Assembly (NCBI GenBank): GCA_039583695.1
Contig: JAVKSL010000068.1
Span: forward strand, 1 to 14,764
From: JAVKSL01 sp039583695
GTDB lineage: Bacteria > Actinomycetota > Acidimicrobiia > Acidimicrobiales > JAJPHD01
Direction of reading: 5' to 3'
DNA length: 14,764 nt
Part shown: in pieces, positions 1 to 5,885 of the stretch
Layout of the letters: every line of letters starts with the position of its first letter
How positions within the stretch are numbered: the first letter of the stretch is position 1
Position numbers and translations under genes: made by a program
The notes under the pieces: generated by a model
What the model was told of the DNA's origin: nothing
Seen by the model: only the letters and a program-made list of their open reading frames with translations
Databases searched by the model: none

Positions 1-90
1 AGATTCCTCGGTGAACCACATCACTGTACTTATCTGCATGTAAGGCTCCGAAAGGATCTCGCGAATTTAGGTCAGACCGAGGAGGTTGTC

Positions 91-659
91 ATGGCGGACT
101 ATGCGACCCTACTGCGGGACCATGTGGGCTTGGAGGTCCGCTGTGTGGACCGGTACTTCCTGCAGGGCTACATCCCCAAGCTTCAGTCCGTCTTGATGGT
201 GTGCAAGTTCCTGTGCTGGCAGCGCCATGTGCCGGCCTGGGCCCTCCTCGGCAGCTTTCGGCCAGATCGGCGATGCCTACGTGAAAGAGATCCAGGCCTA
301 TGCCAAGGACAACGGCCTGGAGGTGGTGCACTTCAAGAAGGGCGAGAACAACGAGCAGATGGCCCGGCCGCTGATCGACGCCGCTGTGGGGGCGGGCGGC
401 GATGGCGGGGTGGTGCTGATCGGCGTGGCCCAGGAGAGGACGCCGGTGTGGCGGTCATGGCCGGCCAAGGGCCCGAAGAGAACAAGCCCCGCCCGCATAT
501 GGAGTGGGGACGCCAGAGCGGTTTCGTGAACCACTACTACTTCTACATGTTGGACCCCGACTGGGGGCCGGCATTCATCAAGACCAACGCGCCTATGCAC
601 CCTGGCCGATCTGGGTCTACCCTGAACGCCATGAGTGGGCCAAGCGCCAGTTGGCTGTC
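91..659 (+). pseudogene. Broken N-terminal part of a conserved hypothetical protein
   Basis: The start at 91 has a strong ribosome site (GAGGAGG, 77-83). Protein-like sequence moves between frames. It begins in frame 1 (MADYATLLRDH..., to about 230), moves to frame 2 (FGQIGDAYVKEIQAYAK ... HFKKGENNEQ ... GVAQERTPVWRSWPAKG, about 240-470), returns to frame 1 (HMEWGRQSGFVNHYYFY ... DWGPAFIKT, about 475-590), then enters frame 3 (YAPWPIWVYPERHEWAKRQL, 594-653). Joined, these pieces resemble a family of uncharacterised proteins that I recall from many actinobacteria and that is considerably longer than the roughly 190 residues left here. The function is unknown. The coding signal stops at about 659, where a different gene remnant begins. 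Family recognition is from memory of the motifs; the frame changes are visible directly. One continuous 283-residue reading frame covers 91-942, but its middle is Arg/Gly-rich out-of-frame sequence and not a real protein. Confidence 0.75.
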
Positions 660-942
660 CTCCGCCATGCCCCTGGTCGTCAGCCAGCCCGGCATCGCCA
701 TCCCCGACCGCGAGGAGCGGGACCGCGTGGCGCGGACCAAGCGGGGCGCCCTCCTGGCGCTGCCTCCCGACCGCCATCCCCTCACCATCGCCGCCGCCGA
801 CGTCTTCACCGACTGCGAGGACCCCGCCGGTTACCTTGCCCTCGGCGTGGAGCTGCTCATCGGCGGCGTGCGCGCCACCGCGCCCGCCGCCGTCGGGATG
901 ACGGTGGTCGACGACGACCGCGCCCGTGAGGAGGACCGATGA
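652..942 (+). pseudogene. C-terminal remnant of a probable TetR-family regulator
   Basis: From about residue 188 of the frame beginning at 91, the sequence turns into a coherent acidic/aliphatic tail. It includes a PDREERDRVARTKRGALLAL stretch, then LPPDRHPLTIAAADVF and YLALGVELLIGGVRA. This looks like the ligand-binding C-terminal helices of TetR/AcrR regulators, which often carry a LPxDxxPxxxAAA...F.xGLxLLLxG pattern. No helix-turn-helix and no start of its own remain, because the 5' part is replaced by the unrelated broken gene. The stop codon (940-942) overlaps the ATG of the VOC gene by 4 bp, so the two were once a translationally coupled regulator-enzyme pair. The family call is tentative; the loss of the N-terminal half is clear if the call is right. 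Confidence 0.5.
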
Positions 943-1340
943 GCGTGACCTTGAACCACACCATCGTCTGGTGTCGTGACAAGGAAGCCTCCGCCGGCTA
1001 TCTCACCGAGATTCTCGGCCTCCCTGCTGCCAAGCGGTGGGGGCCGTTCATGATCGTCGAGATGGACAACGGCGTCTCACTCGACTTCCACGACTTCTAC
1101 GAGGCCGCCGGCGAGATCCTCCCGCAGCACTATGCGTTCCTGGTCTCGGAGGAAACCTTCGACGAGGCCTTCGGTCGGATCAAGGCTCGTGGGCAGGACC
1201 ACTGGGCGGATCCGGGGCTCACGGCGAACGGCCGGATCAACCACAACGACGGCGGCCGTGGAGTGTACTTCCAGGATCCTGACGGGCACGTGCTGGAGCT
1301 CATCACCCGTCCTTACGGTTCAGGGTCCACGACGTCCTGA
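939..1340 (+). CDS. VOC-fold (glyoxalase/bleomycin-resistance/dioxygenase-like) protein
   Basis: This 133-residue protein has the length of a single VOC-superfamily unit with two beta-alpha-beta-beta-beta modules. The first module opens with LNHTIVWCRDKEASAGYLTE and GLPA; the second ends with the hallmark GVYFQDPDGHVLELITRP. Candidate metal ligands are His7, His64 (in QHYAF) and Glu120 (in HVLEL), the usual pattern of VOC metal sites. Superfamily members include glyoxalase I, extradiol dioxygenases and drug-binding resistance proteins; the substrate cannot be told from sequence. The gene overlaps the upstream TetR remnant by ATGA, so it probably depended on that gene's promoter and may now be deregulated or silent. 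The reading frame itself is intact, and the protein should be cytosolic because no signal or membrane segment is present. Confidence 0.88.
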   Translation: MSVTLNHTIVWCRDKEASAGYLTEILGLPAAKRWGPFMIVEMDNGVSLDFHDFYEAAGEILPQHYAFLVSEETFDEAFGRIKARGQDHWADPGLTANGRINHNDGGRGVYFQDPDGHVLELITRPYGSGSTTS

Positions 1341-1350
1341 AGGACGGCTC

Positions 1351-1401
1351 GACCTGTGGGTGCCGAAAACCCCGTCCGTCCAGCTCAGGAGACCATCCGG
1401 T
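1351..1401 (-). repeat. IS-end direct repeat, copy A
   Basis: This 51-bp sequence matches 1559-1609 without gaps at 45 of 51 positions, offset by 208 bp and in the same orientation. Read on the minus strand it contains the last codons and stop of a transposase frame (Tyr-Arg-Met-Val-Ser-stop) followed by about 34 bp of non-coding terminal sequence. It is therefore most simply the terminus of an insertion sequence. The exact element boundary and any target-site duplication are not obvious. Confidence 0.7.
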
Positions 1402-1558
1402 ACTCATGGATGAGCTCACCCATGCGGTCGGTGTTTCGTAGTCTGGCAGCGTCCACGTCGCTGATGGTGGGAGGCGTCACCTCGAAAGCACCGGGCGGTC
1501 GTTGGTGGAGAGACCGGTGGGGCCGGTGGGAGTTGTAGTTCTCGACGTACTCGGTAAG
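1385..1558 (-). pseudogene. C-terminal fragment of an IS3/IS481-type transposase (DDE integrase)
   Basis: On the minus strand the reading frame gives VLTEYVENYNSHRPHRSL followed by HQRPPG and ends ...DRMGELIHEYRMVS-stop. The YNxxRPHxxLxxxxP signature lies at the end of the retroviral-type integrase core in IS3 and IS481 transposases, and a closing HEY-type tail is common in actinobacterial members. Only about 57 residues survive. The catalytic DDE residues and the N-terminal helix-turn-helix are gone, so the fragment is inactive. Upstream it is cut off by the second IS-end copy at 1559-1609, which suggests that one element inserted into or recombined with another of the same family. The formal open frame continues to 1726, but nothing beyond 1558 looks like transposase. 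Confidence 0.8.
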
Positions 1559-1609
1559 GACCTGTGAGTGCCGAGAACCCCGTCCTCCCAGTTCAGGCGA
1601 CCATCCGGT
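1559..1609 (-). repeat. IS-end direct repeat, copy B
   Basis: This is the second copy of the 51-bp IS terminus (45 of 51 identical to 1351-1401). It also encodes an end-of-transposase Arg-Met-Val-Ala-stop on the minus strand. Just upstream (1610-1630) the same frame reads ...GWSTRH with little resemblance to transposase, so only the extreme tip of this second element remains. The stretch 1610-1722 that follows shows no gene or repeat I can support. Confidence 0.68.
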
Positions 1610-1722
1610 GACGCGTGGACCAGCCCGCAAGCATGCCTGCTGGAAGGCAACGGAAACGAGCCTGCGCACTCCCTTTTCGCGGTTCGACTCGCGCTGGCGG
1701 GCGGTGCTGGACAGGTCGTGGC

Positions 1723-2556
1723 TCAAACGATCTGAGCGAGCTTGCTCTTGTCGGACGGTCGGCGTGGGACCTGGACGCAGAGCGTGAGCGACGGCTGGGC
1801 GGCGACGGTGAGCTCGCTGATGTCGAGGCGGATGATCCCGACCGGTTGGCGTCGCACGGCGATCTGACCGGTGAGGGCCTTCTCGACGCGGTTGTCAAGC
1901 CACCAGGCGGCGAACTTCGGGCTCTCGCTCCTGAGCGCCTCGACGAGCTCGGCGAAGCGGGGGTCGAGGGGGTGCTCGGCGGCGGCGCCGCGGAACTGGC
2001 CGAGGAGGTGCCGGCCGCGCTCTTCCCAGCCGACGCCCATGCAGGCGGCGGTGTCCTTGGCGAAGTAGAGCCACATCAGGTTGCACCTACCGGCCGGGAG
2101 CGCCTCTGGGTGCCAGAGCACCGTGAACGGGCGGTTCCACGAGACGAAGTCGAAGTGCAGGTCGATGAGGCAGGCCGGGGCGGGCTCGAAGGCGTCGAGG
2201 AGCCGGGTGAGCTGCGGCCCGATGTCCTCGGTCATGTCCTCATTTTCGGGCACGGCGAGGCCGGCGAGACGTCGCAGGTGGCGGTGGGACTCGGGGTCGA
2301 GGTGTAGCACCCGGGCGATGGCGTCCATGACTTCGGGGCTCGGGTCGGCGGGGCGTCCCTGTTCGAGCCAGGTGTACCAGGCGACGCTCACCCCGGCAGC
2401 GGCGGCGACCTCTTCGCGCCGCAGCCCCGGGGTGTTGCGCCGGCCGGGCAAGGTGTCGATGCCGAGGTCGGGGCGGACGTCGGCGCGGCGCGCCCGGAGA
2501 AAGGCGGCGAGCTCGGCTCGCCGGGCTGCGGCGGGGTCGGACGTCGTGGTCCGCAT
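1723..2556 (-). CDS. XRE-family regulator with MmyB-like ligand-binding domain
   Basis: This 277-residue protein is a DNA-binding regulator. Residues about 10-85 form an XRE helix-turn-helix with the group signature NTPGLRREEVAAAAGVSVAW followed by YTWLEQGR. Residues about 110-265 match the MmyB-like domain seen behind such helix-turn-helices, with DFVSWN, LMWLYF and VGWEERGRHLL. This domain is thought to bind small ligands such as fatty acids, based on family structures. In actinobacteria these proteins commonly repress an adjacent oxidoreductase; no such partner lies in this window. The ATG at 2556 was chosen over upstream in-frame codons because the N-terminus MRTTTSDPAAARRAEL is typical and the sequence further upstream is Arg/Ser-rich noise. 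No Shine-Dalgarno is visible. A GATAAC box sits 9 nt before the start, so the transcript may be leaderless. Its terminal Val-stop lies within 115 bp of the IS remnants. Confidence 0.93.
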   Translation of the reverse strand: MRTTTSDPAAARRAELAAFLRARRADVRPDLGIDTLPGRRNTPGLRREEVAAAAGVSVAWYTWLEQGRPADPSPEVMDAIARVLHLDPESHRHLRRLAGLAVPENEDMTEDIGPQLTRLLDAFEPAPACLIDLHFDFVSWNRPFTVLWHPEALPAGRCNLMWLYFAKDTAACMGVGWEERGRHLLGQFRGAAAEHPLDPRFAELVEALRSESPKFAAWWLDNRVEKALTGQIAVRRQPVGIIRLDISELTVAAQPSLTLCVQVPRRPSDKSKLAQIV

Positions 2557-2565
2557 GGGACAAAG

Positions 2566-2617
2566 GTTATCGCTTTGCCTGATAGTGCGACTCCTACGAG
2601 TCCCACTCCTACGAGTC
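2566..2617 (-). promoter_or_regulatory. Candidate promoter and double operator of the XRE regulator
   Basis: Two near-identical palindromes occur 15 bp apart: GACTCCTACGAGTC (2589-2602) and ACTCCTACGAGTC (2605-2617). Each has ACTC and GAGT arms around a CTAC centre. On the minus strand a possible -10 element, GATAAC (2571-2566), lies 9 nt before the ATG at 2556, and the nearer palindrome falls where a -35 element would sit. Tandem palindromes over a regulator's own promoter suggest autorepression. The palindromes are seen directly; the promoter role is inference. Confidence 0.45.
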
Positions 2618-2785
2618 ACACCAGCAGGCGCCGTCATCGGGCGCTCGTTTAGCGTCCAGGGTGGGTCGGTGTCTCCGTGTCGCCGAGGTCTTCCCCGGTT
2701 TCTCGCGGCAGGTACGGCGTCGTTGCTCTTGCGGTGCGCTGACCTGGCAGCCAGGACAATGCAGCACACGTGAAGGCGATCACAC

Positions 2786-3397
2786 ATGAAGGTGAGCCGA
2801 GCCGGACGACGAGAGGGTAGGGAGAACCGGAGCCGTACCGGGCAGCTCCTTCGGCCGTCCGCGGCACTCGGGTGGCTGGCCGTTGGCGGCCTCGTCCTCG
2901 CAGCGTGCGGCGGCGGGGGACCGGCGACGTCTGCGACGACGGACCGGCCGGCATCCTCGACGTCTGCTCCTCGGTCGACGTCGACGACCGACCCGGCGAC
3001 GGCAGCGGTGCTCGCCGCCTACCGTGCCGGCTGGGCGGCGTACGAGGGGGCGTTGGCCGATGCCAATGCGGCAGATCCGGCGTTGGCGGAGACGATCGTC
3101 GACCCGCTGTTGCAGCGGGTGAAGGCCAACCTCTACGCCTACCAGCGCCAAGGGATCGTCGGGCGGGGCCCAGTGGTGCTGTACCCGAAGGTGGCGGCGC
3201 TGTCGGCGTCGTCGGCGACGGTGGTCGACTGCACCTTGAGCAGCTCGGCGCTCGTCTACCGGGCGACGGGCAAGCCGGTGCCGCCGGTCACCGCCCCCGA
3301 GCACGACGGCGTGCGCGCCACGCTGGTGCCGAGCGGCGGGACGTGGAAAGTTTCCCAGCAGTCGGTGAGCGAGGGAAAGTGCGCGCCCGGGTCTTGA
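2786..3397 (+). CDS. Putative lipoprotein at the head of the Tad locus
   Basis: This 203-residue protein starts at an ATG 9 nt after GAAGG (2772-2776). The N-terminus is rich in Arg/Lys (residues 1-23). A hydrophobic stretch WLAVGGLVLAAC follows, giving the lipobox LAAC with Cys41 as the lipidated residue. A Gly/Ser/Thr/Pro-rich linker (42-70) follows, then a mature domain of about 130 residues (AAVLAAYRAGWAAYEGAL...ATLVPSGGTWKVSQQS). A helical start followed by beta strands and a WKVSQ ending is reminiscent of NTF2/SnoaL-like or Mce-associated extracellular domains, but I cannot name the family. It overlaps the next gene by 19 bp, so it belongs to the pilus operon. It probably sits on the outer face of the membrane and may assist assembly or anchoring; that role is inferred from position only. 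Confidence 0.82.
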   Translation: MKVSRAGRREGRENRSRTGQLLRPSAALGWLAVGGLVLAACGGGGPATSATTDRPASSTSAPRSTSTTDPATAAVLAAYRAGWAAYEGALADANAADPALAETIVDPLLQRVKANLYAYQRQGIVGRGPVVLYPKVAALSASSATVVDCTLSSSALVYRATGKPVPPVTAPEHDGVRATLVPSGGTWKVSQQSVSEGKCAPGS

Positions 3398-4290
3398 CGG
3401 CTGCCGCGTCGGTTGCGATCGCGGCGTGCGGCTCGATCGCGCTGGACGCAAGCCCGGTGTGGGCGGGCGACGGCTCGGGCGCCTACACGAGCACGAGCGG
3501 CGCGGCGGAGGTGTCGGGTGGCACGCTCACCGTCGATGCCGGGGTCACGACGTGGACCCCCCCTTCGGGTTCCCATTGGGCGACGGCGGCGAAGAGCGAT
3601 CCGCCGCCGACGGGCAAGCCGAACCCGAACCAGCCCTATGGCTGCACCTACGGCGCAGGTGGCGCGCAGGCCACGGCGCTGATCGGCGTGGGTGGACCCC
3701 AGCCGGGCCAGTGGGTGTTCCCGGTGTGTGCCGGCCCCGGGGTGATCGACCCGATGCCGCCGTTCTGGGTGACCGGCGCCACGCCGCCGGCTGCGGTAGT
3801 CGTCCAGGCGAGCCCGGTGACGGTGGCCCTCCAGGCGGCGCGCCAGCTCGCTTTGTCCTCGCCGTCGATCGAGATGGCCCCGCCACCGGGCCGTCCCCAG
3901 CTGGTGGGGGTGGCGACGTGGCTGTGGATCGCCCCCGCGACGTGGCAGACGCTCAGCGCCTCGGCGTCGGCGGGGCCGGTGACGACCACGGCGACGGCGG
4001 TGCCGACCAAGGTCGTCTGGGACATGGGCGACGGGTCGAGGCTCACCTGCGACGGCCCCGGCACCCCCTACAGCGCCTCGGACCCGAACGGTTCGACGAG
4101 CTGCTCGTATGTCTGGCCGCAGGCCGGGGACTTCACGGTGACGGCGACCGTCTACTGGTCGTTCACCTGGACGGCGGCGGGCGCGGCGGGCGGCGGGAAC
4201 CTCGGCGTCCAGGCCGGGCCGCCGGCCCGGGCGCAGGTGGCGGTGACCGAATCCCAGGCGATCAACACCCCGGGCCCCGGAGGCAACTGA
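3379..4290 (+). CDS. Secreted protein with PKD-like motif, Tad-associated
   Basis: The GTG at 3379 gives 303 residues beginning MRARVLTAAASVAIAACG, with a GAGGG site just upstream. A TTG at 3394 is possible but would lose the positive n-region of the signal peptide. The signal probably ends at ASPVWA before Gly30; an alternative lipobox IAAC would lipidate Cys17. The mature part is Pro/Ala/Thr-rich with Cys pairs at about 89/117 and 224/242. Residues 212-262 carry VVWDMGDGS ... SYVWPQAGDFTVTATVYW, the DxGDG and Y.xxG.F.V.xxV pattern of PKD-type beta-sandwich domains. Similar exported proteins occur beside tad genes in other actinobacteria, as far as I recall. It likely acts outside the membrane in or near the cell wall. 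The following gene starts 15 nt downstream, in the same operon. Confidence 0.82.
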   Translation: MRARVLTAAASVAIAACGSIALDASPVWAGDGSGAYTSTSGAAEVSGGTLTVDAGVTTWTPPSGSHWATAAKSDPPPTGKPNPNQPYGCTYGAGGAQATALIGVGGPQPGQWVFPVCAGPGVIDPMPPFWVTGATPPAAVVVQASPVTVALQAARQLALSSPSIEMAPPPGRPQLVGVATWLWIAPATWQTLSASASAGPVTTTATAVPTKVVWDMGDGSRLTCDGPGTPYSASDPNGSTSCSYVWPQAGDFTVTATVYWSFTWTAAGAAGGGNLGVQAGPPARAQVAVTESQAINTPGPGGN

Positions 4291-4305
4291 GGAGAGAGGC
4301 AGCCC

Positions 4306-5019
4306 ATGGCGACGGCAGCGGCGACGCGGACGAACGGGAAGGAGGCACCCGGCGGTGCCCGACCGGCCGGTGCGCGCGGCCCGGGCCGGCACCGCCAGCT
4401 GCCGCTGGTCGTCGTCGGGGTGCTGCTCGTGACGGGCGGGGCGCTCGTGTTCGCCGACGCGTCGGTGCACCTCGGGAGCCGGGAAGAGGTGCTGGTGGTC
4501 GCCCGGCCCGTCTCGGCCGGCCAGGTGCTCAAAGCGGCAGACCTGCGAACGGCCCGGGTCTCGGCCGGCAGCGGCCTGCAGGTTGTCGTAGCCGGCGAGG
4601 AGGCAGGGGTGGTAGGCCGGCGGGTGGCGGTGCCGCTCGTGGCCGGAGCGCTGCTCACGGCGGCCGAGGTGGGCTCGGCGCCGCCGGTCGGGTCGGGATC
4701 CGACGAGGTGGCGGTCGGGTTGAAGGCGGGCGCCTACCCGCCGGACCTCGCGCCGGGCGACCGGGTGGAGGTGGTCCCGGTCGTCTCGGCGACGGGAACG
4801 GCCGGCCCGGGCACATCTGCGACGGGCTCGGCGACGGGCACGGCCGCAGTGAGCGGGAGCCCGGTGCACGCGACGGTGCTGGCGGTGGACACCGCCCCGG
4901 CCGCCTCGTCGGGGCCGACGGTGGTTTCGCTCGAGGTCGCGTCGCGCGACGCCGAGGTGGTGGCGTCGTGGGCGGCGGCGGGCGAGGCGAGCCTGGTCGA
5001 GCTCGGGTCGGAGGGCTGA
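4306..5019 (+). CDS. cpaB: CpaB/RcpC-like SAF-domain pilus assembly protein
   Basis: This 237-residue protein follows a strong purine-rich site (GGAGAGAGG, 4291-4299). It has a disordered basic N-terminus, one membrane helix (QLPLVVVGVLLVTGGALVF, about 31-49) and an SAF domain (about 60-123) with VLVVARPVSAGQVLKAADL and GRRVAVPLVAGALLTAAEV. The C-terminal part contains LAPGDRVEVVPVV and an Ala/Gly/Thr/Ser-rich loop (about 160-185), then VLAVD and VSLEVASRDAEVVASWAAAG. This layout is that of CpaB/RcpC, which in Gram-negatives stabilises the secretin. There is no secretin gene here, as expected for a cell with one membrane, so in this cell it may organise the pilus exit through peptidoglycan, to which some SAF domains are thought to bind. 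It lies between the PKD-like protein and the TadZ-like protein, in the same orientation. Confidence 0.88.
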   Translation: MATAAATRTNGKEAPGGARPAGARGPGRHRQLPLVVVGVLLVTGGALVFADASVHLGSREEVLVVARPVSAGQVLKAADLRTARVSAGSGLQVVVAGEEAGVVGRRVAVPLVAGALLTAAEVGSAPPVGSGSDEVAVGLKAGAYPPDLAPGDRVEVVPVVSATGTAGPGTSATGSATGTAAVSGSPVHATVLAVDTAPAASSGPTVVSLEVASRDAEVVASWAAAGEASLVELGSEG

Positions 5020-5020
5020 G

Positions 5021-5881
5021 GTGGGCGTGGTGGCGATCGGCTCGGTCCGCTCGTGTGCGGTGACGACCCTGGCGCTGTGCCTGGCGTCGACGTGGCCGAG
5101 CCGATCTGACTCAAGTGGGCGGCGGGTGCTGCTGGTGGAGGCGGACCCGGCCGGCGGGACCCTGGCGGCTGCGTCGGGGTGGGCGGCGGAGCCGAGCCTG
5201 GTCTCGCTCGCCGCGGCGGCACGGCGCGGCGGGGAGGCGGCGCTCGTGTGGGAGCACTGCCAGGGATTGCCGGGCGGGGCGGCGGCGCTGGCCGCGCCGG
5301 GCGGCGCCGAGCAGGCGGCCGGGGCGCTCGGGATGCTCGCCGGCCTGCTCGGGCGCCTCGGCGGGCTCGACGCGGACGTGGTGGTCGACTGCGGGCGACT
5401 CGATCCCGCCTCGCCGGCGCTTTCGTTGTGGGAGGAGGCCGACCGGGCGGTCCTGGCCGTCCGGCCCCGCCTGGCCGACCTGGCGGCGCTCGCCACCTGG
5501 TTGGAGGGCCGGCCTCCCGCCGGGGACCGGCTCGGGCTGGTGGTGGTGGGCGACGGCCCCTACCCCGACGCCGAGATCACCGACGCGCTCGGCGCAGAGG
5601 TCCTCGCCCGCCTGCCGTGGGACCCCGCCACCGCCGCCGCCCTGGCGACGGTGCCGGCCTCGGCTCGTCAGCTGCGCCTGGCGCCGCTCGTGCGCGCCGG
5701 TCGCACCCTCGCCGACCGCCTCCCGCCGGCCTCGACCGCCCGCCGGCAGCCGAGGGGCCGTCGACCGTGGCCTCGGCGCAGACGGCACCGGTGGGTGCGC
5801 CGCCGGTCCGCCAGCGGGTGCTGCGGGGCTGGGCGCGGGCCGCGCCGGCGTCGACGAATGGGAGCGCCGCAGAGGAGGTGA
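5021..5881 (+). CDS. tadZ: TadZ-like MinD/ParA-family protein (3' end probably frameshifted)
   Basis: The GTG at 5021 lies 6 nt after GGAGG and 1 nt after the previous stop. The protein resembles MinD/ParA-type TadZ, which places the pilus machine in the cell. Visible elements are a degenerate P-loop region (GSVRSCAVTTLALCLA, residues 7-22), a Walker A' region VLLVEADPAGG (36-46), a Walker B-like VVVDCGR (120-126) and LGLVVVGDGPYP (171-182). The P-loop lacks the usual Gly-Lys core, so ATP hydrolysis is doubtful. After about residue 236 the translated tail becomes Arg-rich with many rare codons (AGG, CGA, CGT, AGA) and stops at 5881. The alternative frame instead gives AAEGPSTVASAQTAPVG ... 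SAAEEVTS and stops at 5887-5889, making the 4-bp GTGA overlap with tadA typical of this operon. A missing base between about 5720 and 5757, possibly in the G4 run at 5754-5757, would restore a 289-residue protein. Confidence 0.85.
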   Translation: MGVVAIGSVRSCAVTTLALCLASTWPSRSDSSGRRVLLVEADPAGGTLAAASGWAAEPSLVSLAAAARRGGEAALVWEHCQGLPGGAAALAAPGGAEQAAGALGMLAGLLGRLGGLDADVVVDCGRLDPASPALSLWEEADRAVLAVRPRLADLAALATWLEGRPPAGDRLGLVVVGDGPYPDAEITDALGAEVLARLPWDPATAAALATVPASARQLRLAPLVRAGRTLADRLPPASTARRQPRGRRPWPRRRRHRWVRRRSASGCCGAGRGPRRRRRMGAPQRR

Positions 5882-5885
5882 CCTC

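Noticed and set aside
1..90. Lower-GC leader with possible promoter boxes before the broken gene
   Set aside because: Apart from the GAGGAGG ribosome site, no -35/-10 pair at good spacing could be supported.
1615..2307. Plus-strand 230-codon frame across the XRE regulator
   Set aside because: It looks acidic and smooth but is the antisense of the helix-turn-helix/MmyB-like gene and matches no family I know.
2872..3378. Upstream extension of the PKD-like gene to 2872
   Set aside because: This part overlaps the lipoprotein gene out of frame and is Arg/Gly-rich. The signal peptide begins at the GTG at 3379.
3256..5496. 746-codon open frame on the minus strand
   Set aside because: It runs antisense to the PKD-like, SAF and tadZ genes. 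Its translation is dominated by Arg/Pro/Ala with no domain, typical of a shadow frame in GC-rich DNA.
5115..5885. Extension of tadA to 5115 (694 codons)
   Set aside because: The extra sequence is Arg/Trp/Pro-rich out-of-frame tadZ. The GTG at 5886 has a perfect ribosome site and normal family length.
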